From positions 1-64,000 of the forward strand of contig CAVRCA010000009.1 in NCBI GenBank assembly GCA_963719345.1: a DNA stretch of 64,000 nt. Reading direction: 5' to 3'. Position 1 is the stretch's first letter. Every line of letters begins with the position of its first letter. Both the position numbers and the translations under genes were made by a program. The DNA is from CAVRCA01 sp963719345. Lineage in GTDB: Bacteria; Pseudomonadota; Alphaproteobacteria; Acetobacterales; Acetobacteraceae. Below are positions 1 to 9,110 of the stretch, piece after piece. A model generated the notes under the pieces. That model saw only the letters and a program-made list of their open reading frames with translations, searched no databases and was not told the origin of the DNA.

Positions 1-185
1 TACATAGATGGTGGTTATTGTAAAATATTTGTAGTTGTTTTACTTGAGATATTATAACACAATTGTCATCAAATAAATCATATCTTAGTTATTTTGTTTC
101 CTGAAAACAATCACAATTATTTTACAAATATGTCTAGGCCACCGTTTACACAGCTGTTAACAGAACCGATTTAAAACATTGCCTT
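1..185. other. AT-rich foreign-looking edge segment
   Basis: This stretch is strongly AT-rich, while everything after about 190 is very GC-rich. It has no convincing reading frame. TTGTAAAAT at 18-26 recurs inverted as ATTTTACAA at 119-127, and there is a 10-bp palindrome CTGTTAACAG at 154-163. It abuts the point where the neighbouring IS1634 transposase loses its family sequence (about 185-190), so it is probably the end of another, AT-rich inserted element. The element type cannot be named from this end alone. Confidence 0.5.
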
Positions 186-1088
186 GGTTATATCGAACAG
201 CGAGAGCTGCAAGGGGCCGGCCTCGGCCAGAGCCTGAACCTGCGGCGCGCGCAGCGTGGTGATCCAGTCGAGCCCGGCGGGCTTGAGGTCCTCGCGGATG
301 CGCGCTGCGGTGATCATCCCGCGGTCGCCGACCAGCACCAGGTGCTGGAGACCGAAGCGGCGCTTCAGCGTCTCGACTTGCGCTGGGAGGGTGCCGGGAT
401 CGCCGGTGTCGCCCTCGAATACCTCGATTGCGATCGGCCGCCCCTCGCGGTCGCAGAGCAGGGCGTAGACGATCTGCAACCGATCCGGCCGGCGGTCCCG
501 GCTGTAGCCGTGCCGGGCGAGCGCGCAGCACCGACCTTCCAGGTAGGACGAGCTGACGTCGTAGAGCACCAGCGTGCCGTCCTGCAGATGCCGCCGCGCC
601 AAGGCCCGCTCGATACGATCCTGTTCCCCGCCGAGCCAGTCGAGCGCGGCATAGATCTCCCGCTCTTCGATGGCACCAAGTTCGAGCACCCGGCCGAGGC
701 TGGAGCTCGCCGTCTCGTCGGTCAGCGCCCGTGCCGTCGCCAGCTTGGAGCCCGGTGCGAGCAGACGGCTCGCGATCAGCGCCAGCGCCAGGTCGCGCTC
801 GCGCGAGACGGTGCGGCCGAGCAGGCGCGGCAGGTCGAGCTTGCACATCATGCCGATCACGGCTGCGACGTGGCCATGCGGCAGGGCGCGCTGGATCTCG
901 AACACCTCCTCCGGTCGAGCCACCACCGCGCCGCCCTGCAGCAGCACGCGCAGACCGTCGATCACCGCCGGCGGCAGTTGCCCCAAATTGGCAAGCGTGC
1001 GCTTCTTGACCTTGCGTCCCTCGCGATAGCTCTCCCGCAAGAGCACCGCAGGCGCCGACCGGCCGTTCGGGACCACGTCGATGAACAT
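171..1088 (-). pseudogene. IS1634-family transposase, C-terminally truncated
   Basis: The minus-strand frame encodes 305 residues of an IS1634-type DDE transposase. It starts MFIDVVPNGRSAPAVLLRES and includes the region LVLYDVSSSYLEGR, where a catalytic Asp is expected, and LVLVGDRGMITAARI with the second Asp. Family members are usually 500-600 residues, so the C-terminal half, including the catalytic Glu, is missing. Similarity stops at about position 190, after QLSLFD, where the AT-rich edge segment begins; the last few residues and the stop come from that foreign DNA. It is inactive as it stands. It differs from the second IS1634 copy at 5324. Confidence 0.85.
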
Positions 1089-1283
1089 GGCTGCAGCGAA
1101 TCATGATGCGCCGCGTCGATGCAAGCCCCCTGTATGGACACATTGAGCCAATGAAAAGCATCTCTCGTGATTGCACCGCAGGCATAAGTTCACCCTTCTC
1201 AGTGCAAACTTCGGTATAGCGGTTGCAAACACCGATCTGTTGAAGCTGCCCCGCTTTCGTGAAGTGTTGATGGGTTTGGGTGA

Positions 1284-1402
1284 TTACGGTTCTGCGGTGA
1301 CGTCCTCGAGGGCGGCTTCGTAGGCCATGGGCGAGCGATAGCCGAGGGCGGAGTGCAGCCGTACCAGGTTATACCAGCCTTCGATGAAGCTGAAGCAGGC
1401 CA
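1284..1402 (-). pseudogene. IS3-family transposase C-terminal remnant
   Basis: Read on the minus strand, this 119-bp piece encodes FSFIEGWYNLVRLHSALGYR followed by SPMAYEAALEDV and a TAA stop at 1284-1286. This is the characteristic end of the integrase core of IS3-family OrfB proteins (the YN..R.HSALG...P motif, downstream of the catalytic Glu). No upstream OrfB or OrfA sequence is present, so this is a scar of an IS3 element cut off near 1402 by neighbouring IS debris. Confidence 0.8.
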
Positions 1403-1505
1403 TACGCGCTACAGCCTTGCCCGACTTGAACAGTGACTTCGAAAATCGGGTTTTGGATCAGCAGCTTGCGCTGGCGCGCGTGGTCATTATACCAGGACTC
1501 GATGA

Positions 1506-1890
1506 TCAGAACCCGGGCGTCCAGTCGCGCAGGCCGATCGACATGATGGTCCACGGCTGTCGGACGAGCTTGTTCCAGCCGTCGCAGCAGTGATCGACGA
1601 TGTTGTCGGTGCAGGTGAAAATCCGATTGGAGAGCCAGTTGTCGCGCATGAACTGCCAGACGTTTTCCTGTGGGCTCAGTTCGGGGCATTTGGCAGGTAG
1701 CGGAACGACAGTGATGTTGTCGGGCACCACGAGGCGGGGGGTCAGATGCCATCCGGCCTGATGCGCTGGTCGCGCGGCGCCGAGGGCCGGGTTCCGCGCT
1801 GGGCCCAGCGCCGAGTGACTTTGTTCTTCTGGCCGACACGGGCCTGATCGGCAAACCTGATGCGGTGGACGGCTCCTGTTCGGCATCAGT
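1506..1890 (-). pseudogene. IS630-family transposase remnant with internal deletion
   Basis: Two pieces of an IS630-type transposase lie in different minus-strand frames. The upstream piece reads RFADQARVGQKNKVTRRWAQ then RGTRPSAPRDQR, the region just after the first catalytic Asp. The downstream piece reads QAGWHLTPRLVVPDN, LPAKCPELSPQENVWQFMRD and MSIGLRDW, containing the last catalytic Glu (in PQENVW). In intact proteins these are separated by about 50 more residues, so an internal deletion and frame change have removed part of the core. Dead remnant. Confidence 0.8.
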
Positions 1891-2080
1891 GTGCCAAGCT
1901 CGTGGCTGTTGAGTGCAACGAGCTGGAAGGAGCCGTTCTCTAATCGCGCCTCCCGTGTCAACTTCTGCCTGCTTGGTGCGGCTGCCGTGCGGGGTCACGG
2001 TTCTCTCCGCGGTCGGCGTTTGCGAGCCTGTCAGGAATTCTGTGTGAGGGTCTGTTGAACCTCACTTGTAGAAGTCTTGA

Positions 2081-3292
2081 TGTGATCTGACGGTCACCCC
2101 AAAATCGGTGGGGTTGGAGGCCGGGGCGCGGAGCCCATGCGAAGCTCAGCGCCCCGGCCGGTGCCACTGGAGAGACCGTCATGACGATGACCGAGCGCAA
2201 GGTGATCAAGGCGAAGGTGGGCTGCTGGAACTGGCCAAGCAGTTGGGCAGCGTGACGCAGGCCTGCCGCGTCATGGGCTACAGCCGGGACAGCTTCTATC
2301 GCTTCCGAGATCTCTACGAGAAGGGCGGCGACCTGGCGCTGGCCGAGATCACCCGGTCCAAGCCCAACCTGAGGAATCGCGTCTCGCCGGAGGTGGAGGC
2401 TGCTGTGGCGGCGATGGCCATCGAAGAACCTGCCTGGGGCCAAGCCCGTGCCGCCAACGAACTGAAGAAGCGGGGCACCGACGTCTCCGCCTTTGGCGTT
2501 CGCTCCATCTGGCTGCGCCACGATCTCGAGACGATGAAGAAGCGGCTGAAAGCGCTGGAAGCCAAGGTCGCCCAGGACGGCGACGTGCTCACCGAAAGCC
2601 AGCTGGTCGCGCTGGAGAAGGCCAAGGTCGAGAAGGAGGCCCACGGCGAGTTCGACAGCGAGCATCCAGGCTACTGCCTGGCACAGGACACCTTCTACGT
2701 CGGCACGCTGAAAGGCGTCGGGCGGGTCTACCAGCAGACGGTGATCGACACCTACGCCAAGGTTGGCTTCGCCAAGCTCTACACGCGCAAGACGCCGCTG
2801 ACCGCCGCCGATGTCCTGAACGACCGGGTGATCCCGTTCTTCGACGAGCACGGGATCCGGGTTGACCGGATCCTGACCGATCGCGGCACGGAGTATTGCG
2901 GCGCCCACGACCGGCACGAGTATGAGCTCTACCTCGCCGTCGAAGACATCGACCATACCCGAACCAAGGTGAAGAGCCCGCAGACCAACGGCATCTGCGA
3001 ACGGTTCCACAAGACGCTGCTGGACGAGTTCTATCGCGTCGCTTTCCGCAAGAAGGTCTACGACACGGTGGACGCGCTGCAGGCCGACCTCGATATCTGG
3101 GTGACAGGCTACAATGAGCAGCGCACGCATCAAGGCCGTTGGTGCTTCGGCAAGACCCCGATGCAGACTTTCCTCGACAGCGCCGACGCCGCGCGCGAAA
3201 AGCAGAACCCGGCAAAGGCCGCCTGACGAGAACAGCTGACACGTTCGATCCGGCGGACACCCACCACGCCAGATCAAACGACCGTCAGATCA
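2081..3292 (+). mobile_element. IS481-type insertion sequence with terminal inverted repeats
   Basis: The transposase gene at 2181-3226 is bracketed by a perfect 13-bp inverted repeat, TGATCTGACGGTC at 2081-2093 and its complement at 3280-3292. Outside these, both flanks share TGTAGAAGT in matching orientation (around 2064-2072 on the left and 3302-3310, inverted, on the right), so the true element ends may lie up to 20 bases further out. No clear target-site duplication was found. The transposase has one frameshift, so the element is probably immobile unless that is a sequencing error. Confidence 0.7.
2181..3226 (+). pseudogene. IS481-family transposase, one N-terminal frameshift
   Basis: An integrase-core transposase of about 348 residues. 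From the ATG at 2181 the frame gives MTMTERKVIKAKVG and then shifts near 2217; the remainder (LLELAKQLGSVTQACRVMGY onward) continues one frame over to the stop at 3226. Restoring one C at GGCTGCTGG would repair it. An N-terminal helix-turn-helix (GYSRDSFYRF) is followed by an rve domain with AQDTFYVG (first Asp), ILTDRGTEY (second Asp) and PQTNGICERFHKTL (Glu). The gene sits inside matching inverted repeats. Apart from the frameshift all catalytic residues are present. Confidence 0.85.
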
Positions 3293-3310
3293 AGTCGCTA
3301 CTTCTACACC

Positions 3311-4525
3311 TCACTCGGCAACGAAGCGATCGCCGAAGATGACGGCGAACTGCGTCCTTGCGGCATTCCATTCGCGTGGTGCCATCTTCCAGTTCTGGCT
3401 GACCTCGCGCAAGACCAGGAACAAGAGCTTGGACGCGGCCTCGTCGTTGGGGAAGTGACCGCGCACGCGAACGGCCTTGCGCAACCGGCTGTGCAGGCTT
3501 TCGATGGCGTTGGTGGTGTAGATGATCTTCCGCACCTCGAGTGGATACGCGAAGAACGGCACGACCTGCTCCCACTGGCGCAGCCAGGCCGGGGCGATGG
3601 CGGGGTAGCGCTTGCCCCAATAGCTGGCGGCAAACTCGTCCAACTGCTGGCGGGCCTGCTCGGCCGTGGCGGCGCGGTAGATCGGCTTCAGCGCGGCGGC
3701 GACCTCACGGCGCTCCTTCCAGGACGCAAAGGCCAGCGAGTGGCGGATCAGGTGCACGATGCAGGTCTGGACCTGGGCCTCCGGGAAGACCGCACTGATC
3801 GCCTCGGGGAAGCCCTTGAGGCCATCGACGATGGCGATCAGCACGTCGGCGACACCGCGGTTGCGCAGTTCGTTCATCACCCGCAGCCAGAATTTGGCTC
3901 CTTCGGTTTGCTCGATCCAGAGCCCAAGGATTTCCTTGCTGCCGTCCGGCCGGACGCCGAGGGCGAGATAGACGGCCTTGTTGCGAACCGTGCCTTCGTC
4001 GCGGATCTTCACCCGCAAGGCATCGAAGAACACCAAGGCGTAAAGGGCATCGAGCGGCCGGTTTTGCCATTCCGCCACCTGTTCCAGGACGGCGTCGGTG
4101 ACGACGCTGATGAGATCCGGCGAAACATCGATGCCATAGAGCTCGCGCAGGTGGCCCTGGATCTCGCGCACCGTCATGCCCCGCGCGTAGAGCGAAACCA
4201 CCTTGTCGTCGAAATCCGGGAAAGCGCCGGCGATATTTGGCGATCAGCTGCGGCTCGAAGCTGGCCTGCCGGTCCCGCGGCACCTGCAGCTCCAGCTTGC
4301 CGGTCCCGGTCAGCACGGTCTTCCGGCTATGGCCATTGCGGTGGTTGCGCGGCTCGCTGCCGCTCGCCTCGCTCCGCTCCGACGCCAGGTGCTGGTCCAT
4401 CTCGGCACGAGGATCCGCTCGGCCAACGCCTTCTTCAGCTCGTCCAGCAGCCCATCCTGGGCAAATACCTCCTGCGGGTCCTTGCCCGCCAACAACTCCT
4501 CAATCAGCTCGTTCCGGATCGCCAT
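3311..4525 (-). pseudogene. IS256-family transposase with two frameshifts
   Basis: Near full-length (about 404 codons) mutator-type transposase read in three minus-strand frames. The N-terminus MAIRNELIEELLAGKDPQEV starts at 4525. The frame changes near 4400, continues as MDQHLASERSEASGSEPRNH to FEPQLIAKYRRRFPGF, and changes again near 4205 to MVSLYARGMTVREIQGHLRE. The DDE core follows: YALVFFDALRVKIRD (Asp), IAIVDGLKGFPEAI (Asp) and NAIESLHSRLRKAVR (Glu). The second shift lies in a T run (GATTTCGA). It ends right next to the right-hand inverted repeat of the IS481 element. Confidence 0.85.
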
Positions 4526-4585
4526 ACAGACCTCCACCGCTAAGCGGCACCATATGACCTCCCACACAAAGTTCCTGACAGGCTC

Positions 4586-5317
4586 CCGAATGCTCGAAGC
4601 GCGCCGCCAATCCTACGTCCTCGCCACGCGCTCGAACCATGTGCTGCGGCTGCTGACCAGGGACGGGCTGCTGCAAACCGATCCGGCGGAGATGGCCGAT
4701 GCGCTGCCCCCTGCCGCTTGGCATGCGCACGCGGCGGGAGAAGGATCAAAGGGGCCGCGCCTCTACGACTGGGCGCGCATCGCGCTGCCATGGACGGTGG
4801 ACGAGGGATTTGAACGCTGGCTGCTGATCCGCCGCAACAGGCGCAACTCCCATGAGCGGGCCTACTATCTCGCCTTCGCACCTGCCGGCACGGGGCTTGC
4901 CGAACTGGCCGGCGCGGCCGGCCTGCGCTGGACGATCGAGGAGTGCTTTCAGCGTGCCAAGGAGGAACTCGGGCTCGATCACTGCGAGGCCAGATCCTGG
5001 CAGGGCTGGCATCGCCACATGACGCTGTGCATGGCCGCGCTCGCCTTCCTGACCGGGTTGTCGGCCCAGCTTCGCCGCGCCGCCGGCGGCAAACCGAACG
5101 AAAGGAGTTCAAGCGCTCTCGCCGCCTGAGCATGCCGACGCTCCCGACACCGAGCGTGCCGGAAATCAGGACCATGATCGCTCGCCTGTTGCTGGCGCCG
5201 ATTGCGCGGCCGGTCTTCGTGTTCGCTTGGTCCTGGTGGCGACGATGCCACCAAGCGTCAGCTTCCCAAGCGCATCGCCGCAGCCGACCAGCGCTGTTCC
5301 GCAACTGTGGTCCTTAA
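4586..5317 (+). pseudogene. IS701-family transposase C-terminal remnant
   Basis: About 240 residues of the C-terminal part of an IS701-type (SRSO17-like) transposase: MLEARRQSYVLATRSNHVLR at the left edge, RRNRRNSHERAYYLAF, and the diagnostic WTIEECFQRAKEELGLDHCE. The frame is lost around 5095, and the natural end (SVPEIRTMIARLLL, then AWSWWRRCHQA) continues in another frame to 5317. The N-terminal half with the first catalytic Asp residues is absent. It is truncated at the left by the IS256 debris and abuts the second IS1634 copy on the right. Confidence 0.8.
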
Positions 5318-5323
5318 TTCTGC

Positions 5324-6490
5324 GTGTTCGTCCGCGAGAAGCATATCAACGGCTACACTTACCTTTACCTCGTCGAGAGCGTGCGCGAGGACGGCCGCGC
5401 CAAGCAGCGCATCATCAAGAATCTCGGCCGCAAGGAGGTCGTCGTCGCCTCCGGAGAACTCGAGCGCCTGGCCGCCTCCATCACCCGCTACGCCGAACGC
5501 ACTGTCGTCCTCTCACACCTCGAGGCGGGCAATGCCGAGGGGCTCGCCTGCAAGCGCATCGGCGCGCCGCTGCTGTTCGGTCGGCTCTGGGACGAGATCG
5601 GCTGCCGGGCGGTGGTCGACGGCTTGCTGGCCGGGCGCAGCTTCGAGTTTGCCGTCGAGCGCGCGGTGTTCGCCGGCGTGCTGCACCGGATCATGGTCTC
5701 CGGCTCGGACCGCGCCTGCGAGAAGTGGATGGCCGACTACGACATCCCCGGCGTGGATGGCTTGGCGCTGCATCACCTCTACCGCGCGATGGCCTGGTTG
5801 GGCGAGGAGTTGCCGGCGGAACAGCAGGCCGGAGCCACGGCCTTCGCTCCACAGACGGTGAAGGACCTCATCGAGGAGCAATTGTTCGCGCGCCGGCGCG
5901 ACCTGTTCAGCAAACTTTCGATCGTGTCATGGACACCACGTCGCTGTCGTTCACCGGAGCTGGTGGCGAGACCCTGGGCGAGCGGGGCTATACTCCAAGG
6001 ACCACCGGCCCGACCTGATGCAGATGATCGTGGCCGTGATGATCGATGCCGAGGGGCGGCCGATCTGCTCGGAGATGTGGCCGGGCAACACCGCCGACGT
6101 CACCGGGTTGATCCCGGTCGTCGACCGCCTGCGCGCGCGCTTCGGCATTGGCCGGGTCTGCGTCGTCGCCGATCGCGGCATGATCTCGGCGCCGACCATC
6201 GCCGCGTTGGAGGAACGCGGGCTGGAATACGTGCTCGGCGTCCGCGAACGCACCGACACGCTGGTCCGCCGCGTGGTGCTGGAGGACACACGGCCGTTCA
6301 CCCCGCTGTGCATCCAGCGCGGCGGCGGCAAGCTAGACCCAGCTCTTCGTCAAGGAGGTCACCGCCGAGGGTCGCCGCTACATCGTGTGCCGCAACGAAG
6401 TTGAGGCGGAGAAGGATTGACCGGCAGATGGGGCTGCATGACGCCTGGATGCGCCGCCTGCACGCGTCCCGGCTCGACCCGCGCCGTACA
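5324..6490 (+). pseudogene. IS1634-family transposase, multiply frameshifted and truncated
   Basis: Second IS1634-type transposase, distinct from the one at 171. The N-terminus MFVREKHINGYTYLYLVESV runs in one frame to about 5920. The segment MDTTSLSFTGAGGETLGERG (first catalytic Asp) is in a second frame, and QMIVAVMIDAEGRPICSEMW through VCVVADRGMISAPTIAALEE in a third. After about 6333 the sequence KEVTAEGRRYIVCRNEVEAE is in yet another. It ends near 6490 without the C-terminal third. At least three indels make it a dead copy. Confidence 0.85.
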
Positions 6491-6512
6491 AAGAACTGAT
6501 GACACAGTAAGA

Positions 6513-7418
6513 TTAGGCAAGAGCGCCCACGGCCTGGGCCATCACGTCCCGCGCGGCGGCTTCGGCGGCATCCACGCTGAGCGCTTTCATCGTCGGTTCC
6601 GTCGCGAGCGCCCAGCGAGCGAAGCGTCCGGCCGGAGCCATTTCCTCGGCACGATCGATCGTGGCGCCGCACAGGCCGACGGTAGGCACGCCGGCGGCGG
6701 CGGCAAGGTGCATCAGCCCGGAATCGTTGCCGACATAGACCGCACAGCGCTGGATGCACGCAGCGGCTTGCGGCAGGCTCAGCCGGCCGACGAGATCGAT
6801 CGCGTTCGGCAGGGCGGCGAGCAGCGGTGCCGCACCGGCGCGCTCCTGTGGCCCGGGACCGGCCAGTACCGCGACCACCGCTTCCGGCAACGGGCCCGAG
6901 GCAAGACGCTGGGACAAGGCGGCGAAGCGCTCCGCCGGCCAGACCTTGTAGGCGGAGTTGGCCGTCGGACCGAGGCCGATCACCGGACGCCCCGGAGGCA
7001 GCAGCCGTAGCGCCGTCGCACGGTCCTCCGGAGCGGTCCAGACCACCGGCAGCGGCGCCGGACAAACGTCCAGCATGGCCGCGAACTGCTCAAACTTGCG
7101 CCCGGGCTGCCGGAACTTCACCGCGCGTCGCCGCGCGGGGACGAGGAAGGCGAGGGCCGAGCCGCGAGTGTCCACGACCAGGTCCCACACGGTGAACGCG
7201 ACCCGGCGCCACAAGGTCAGCCAGTGCAGATCGTAAGGTCGCTTCTCCACCACGAGCGTGCGCTCTCGGTTGGGCATCCGGCAAAACACGCCGGCCGCAA
7301 CCGGGCCGCAAGCGACGGTGATACGGCAATCGGGGTATCGCCGGATCAGATGGTCGAGCACGCCCGTCGTGATGACCGCATCGCCGATCCGGTTCGACGA
7401 GATGAACAGGATGCGCAC
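6513..7418 (-). CDS. Glycosyltransferase family 9 (heptosyltransferase-like)
   Basis: A 301-residue GT9 enzyme of the type that adds ADP-heptose (or a related sugar) to lipopolysaccharide core in the cytoplasm. The N-terminus VRILFISSNRIGDAVITTGV is the classic GT9 start with a GD motif, and the donor-site motif YVGNDSGLMHLAAAAGVPTV lies near residues 225-245. The GTG start at 7418 is preferred: it sits 4 bases after the stop of the upstream FemAB-like gene behind GAGTGAGG. An upstream ATG at 7463 would add 15 unconserved residues and overlap that gene. The two genes look translationally coupled. The acceptor sugar cannot be told from sequence. Confidence 0.85.
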   Translation of the reverse strand: MRILFISSNRIGDAVITTGVLDHLIRRYPDCRITVACGPVAAGVFCRMPNRERTLVVEKRPYDLHWLTLWRRVAFTVWDLVVDTRGSALAFLVPARRRAVKFRQPGRKFEQFAAMLDVCPAPLPVVWTAPEDRATALRLLPPGRPVIGLGPTANSAYKVWPAERFAALSQRLASGPLPEAVVAVLAGPGPQERAGAAPLLAALPNAIDLVGRLSLPQAAACIQRCAVYVGNDSGLMHLAAAAGVPTVGLCGATIDRAEEMAPAGRFARWALATEPTMKALSVDAAEAAARDVMAQAVGALA

Positions 7419-7422
7419 CGCC

Positions 7423-8583
7423 TCACTCGGCTTCGCCCTTGCGGAACGGCGACTCCTCGGCAAGCGCGTCCATATCGGCGATGATCGCGGGTCGTTCCTC
7501 GTCCAAAAAGTTGCCGATCGCGCGGCGCAGCCCCTCGTGCGTGATCCAGTGCGCCGAAAAGGTCGGGCTCGGCAAATAGCCGCGCTGGATCTTGTGTCTG
7601 CCTTGCGCCCCGGCCTCGACCCGCTTCAGCCCGTGCGAGATCGCCCAATCGATCGCCCGGTAGTAGCACAGCTCGAAATGCAGGAACGGCCAGTCGCCCC
7701 GACACCCCCAGTTGCGACCGTAGAAGGTGTCCGTGCCGGCGAGATTGAGCGCGCCGGCTACCGTCGTGCCGTTGTGCTCCGCCGTCATCAGCACCACGCG
7801 GTCGCCCAGCCGTTCGCCAAGCAGGGAGAAGAATTGCCGCGTGAGATAGGCGCTCCCCCATTTGCGATCCACCGTCGAGGTGTAGAAGCGGTAGAACGCA
7901 TCCCAGTCGCGCTTGGTGATCTCGCTCCCGCTGAGCGATCGGAAGGTCAGCCCGGCGGCACTTGCGTCGCGCCGTTCGCGGCGCAGCACCTTTCGCTTGC
8001 GCGAGTTCAGCGCGCCCAGGAAGTCGTCGAACGTCGCGTAGCCATTATTGTACCAATGGAATTGCATGCCGAGGCGCTGCAACCAGCCGGTCTCGCCCAG
8101 CTCCTGCCACTCGGCCTCGGTGCAGAAGGTGGCGTGGACGGAGGATAGATCGAGCTGCTCGCAGGCCTGCACGAGCGCCATTCCGAGCGACGCCACACTG
8201 ACGCCCGACTCCGGTCGGACCAGCAGGCGTGGACCAGGGACGGGGCTGAACGGCACCGCGACCTGCAGCTTGGGGTAATACCGTCCCCGCGCCCGTTCAA
8301 AGGCGTGCGCCCAGCCATGATCGAACACATATTCGCCGTAGCTGTGCGACTTGGCGTACATCGGCGCGGCGGCCGCGACGCGCCCGGTGGCGTCGCGCAG
8401 CACCGCATGCTGCGGCAGCCAGCCGGTGCGAGGGCCGGCCGAGCCGCTGTCTTCCAGCGCGCTCAGGAAGGCGTGGCTGACGAAGGGATTGTCATTCCCG
8501 GCGCATCCGTCCCAATCGGCGGGATCCACCTCGGCGATGCGAGGGTGGAGGGTGAGTGTCAGTGGTTCGGAGCAGTCGGGCAT
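7423..8583 (-). CDS. FemAB-like GNAT-fold acyltransferase (DUF482/PF04339)
   Basis: A 386-residue protein matching the PF04339 family (peptidoglycan-biosynthesis/FemAB-like), typical of proteobacteria. Recognisable family stretches are DNPFVSHAFLSALEDSGS near the N-terminus, FDHGWAHAFERARGRYYPKL in the first third and ALNLAGTDTFYGRNWG with HFELCYYRAIDWAISHGL in the last third. Members carry two tandem acetyltransferase-like folds; the substrate is not established. It has no signal peptide. It lies between ridA (49 bases upstream) and the GT9 gene, which starts just before its stop, so the three probably form one minus-strand operon. Confidence 0.8.
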   Translation of the reverse strand: MPDCSEPLTLTLHPRIAEVDPADWDGCAGNDNPFVSHAFLSALEDSGSAGPRTGWLPQHAVLRDATGRVAAAAPMYAKSHSYGEYVFDHGWAHAFERARGRYYPKLQVAVPFSPVPGPRLLVRPESGVSVASLGMALVQACEQLDLSSVHATFCTEAEWQELGETGWLQRLGMQFHWYNNGYATFDDFLGALNSRKRKVLRRERRDASAAGLTFRSLSGSEITKRDWDAFYRFYTSTVDRKWGSAYLTRQFFSLLGERLGDRVVLMTAEHNGTTVAGALNLAGTDTFYGRNWGCRGDWPFLHFELCYYRAIDWAISHGLKRVEAGAQGRHKIQRGYLPSPTFSAHWITHEGLRRAIGNFLDEERPAIIADMDALAEESPFRKGEAE

Positions 8584-8631
8584 GATCTGTCGGACATGGC
8601 AACGCAGTCGGGATCGGAAAGCAAGGCTCGC

Positions 8632-9100
8632 TCACTCGATCTCGAACAGGCCCTCGACCTCGACGGCGAAATCGGCGGGCAGGGAGGGTACGCCCACCGT
8701 GGTCCGGGCGTGCCGGCCGATATCGCCGAACACCGCCAGCATGAGGTCGGAGGCCCCGTTCATCGCCGACGGCGTGCTGAGTGAAGGCGGCCGAGGCGGC
8801 AATGAAGCCGCCAAGCCGGACAACCTGCCGCACGCGGTCAAGATCGCCGCCACACGCGGCGCGCAACTGGGCGAGCAGGTTGAGCGCGCACTGCCGCGCG
8901 GCCTGCTGTCCCTGCTCCACCGACAGGCTGTCGCCGATCTTGCCTGTGAAAAGGGGTTTGCCGTCCCGCATCGGACCCTGGCCGGATATTGCCACCAGCC
9001 TGCCGGTGACCACGAAGGGCACGTAGTTGGCGAGCGGCGCCGCCGGCACGGGCAGCGTCAGACCAAGTTCATCCAGCTTGGCGTCGATCCGGCCGGCCAT
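8632..9100 (-). pseudogene. ridA: RidA-family deaminase, single frameshift
   Basis: RidA/YjgF/UK114 proteins hydrolyse reactive enamine/imine intermediates made by PLP enzymes. The first frame starts MAGRIDAKLDELGLTLP and runs through VTGRLVAISGQGPMRDGKPL and RVRQVVRLGGFIAASAAFTQ, then goes out of frame near 8780-8795. The end, SAMNGASDLMLAVFGDIGRH to FAVEVEGLFEIE, is in the next frame and stops at 8632. Removing one base near CAGCACGCC rebuilds a normal protein of about 155 residues (FTQHPSAMNGASDLM), including the conserved Arg before TTVGV. Either a recent pseudogene or a sequencing error; the latter is favoured because similar lesions occur across the window. Confidence 0.8.
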
Positions 9101-9110
9101 GACGTTTTCC

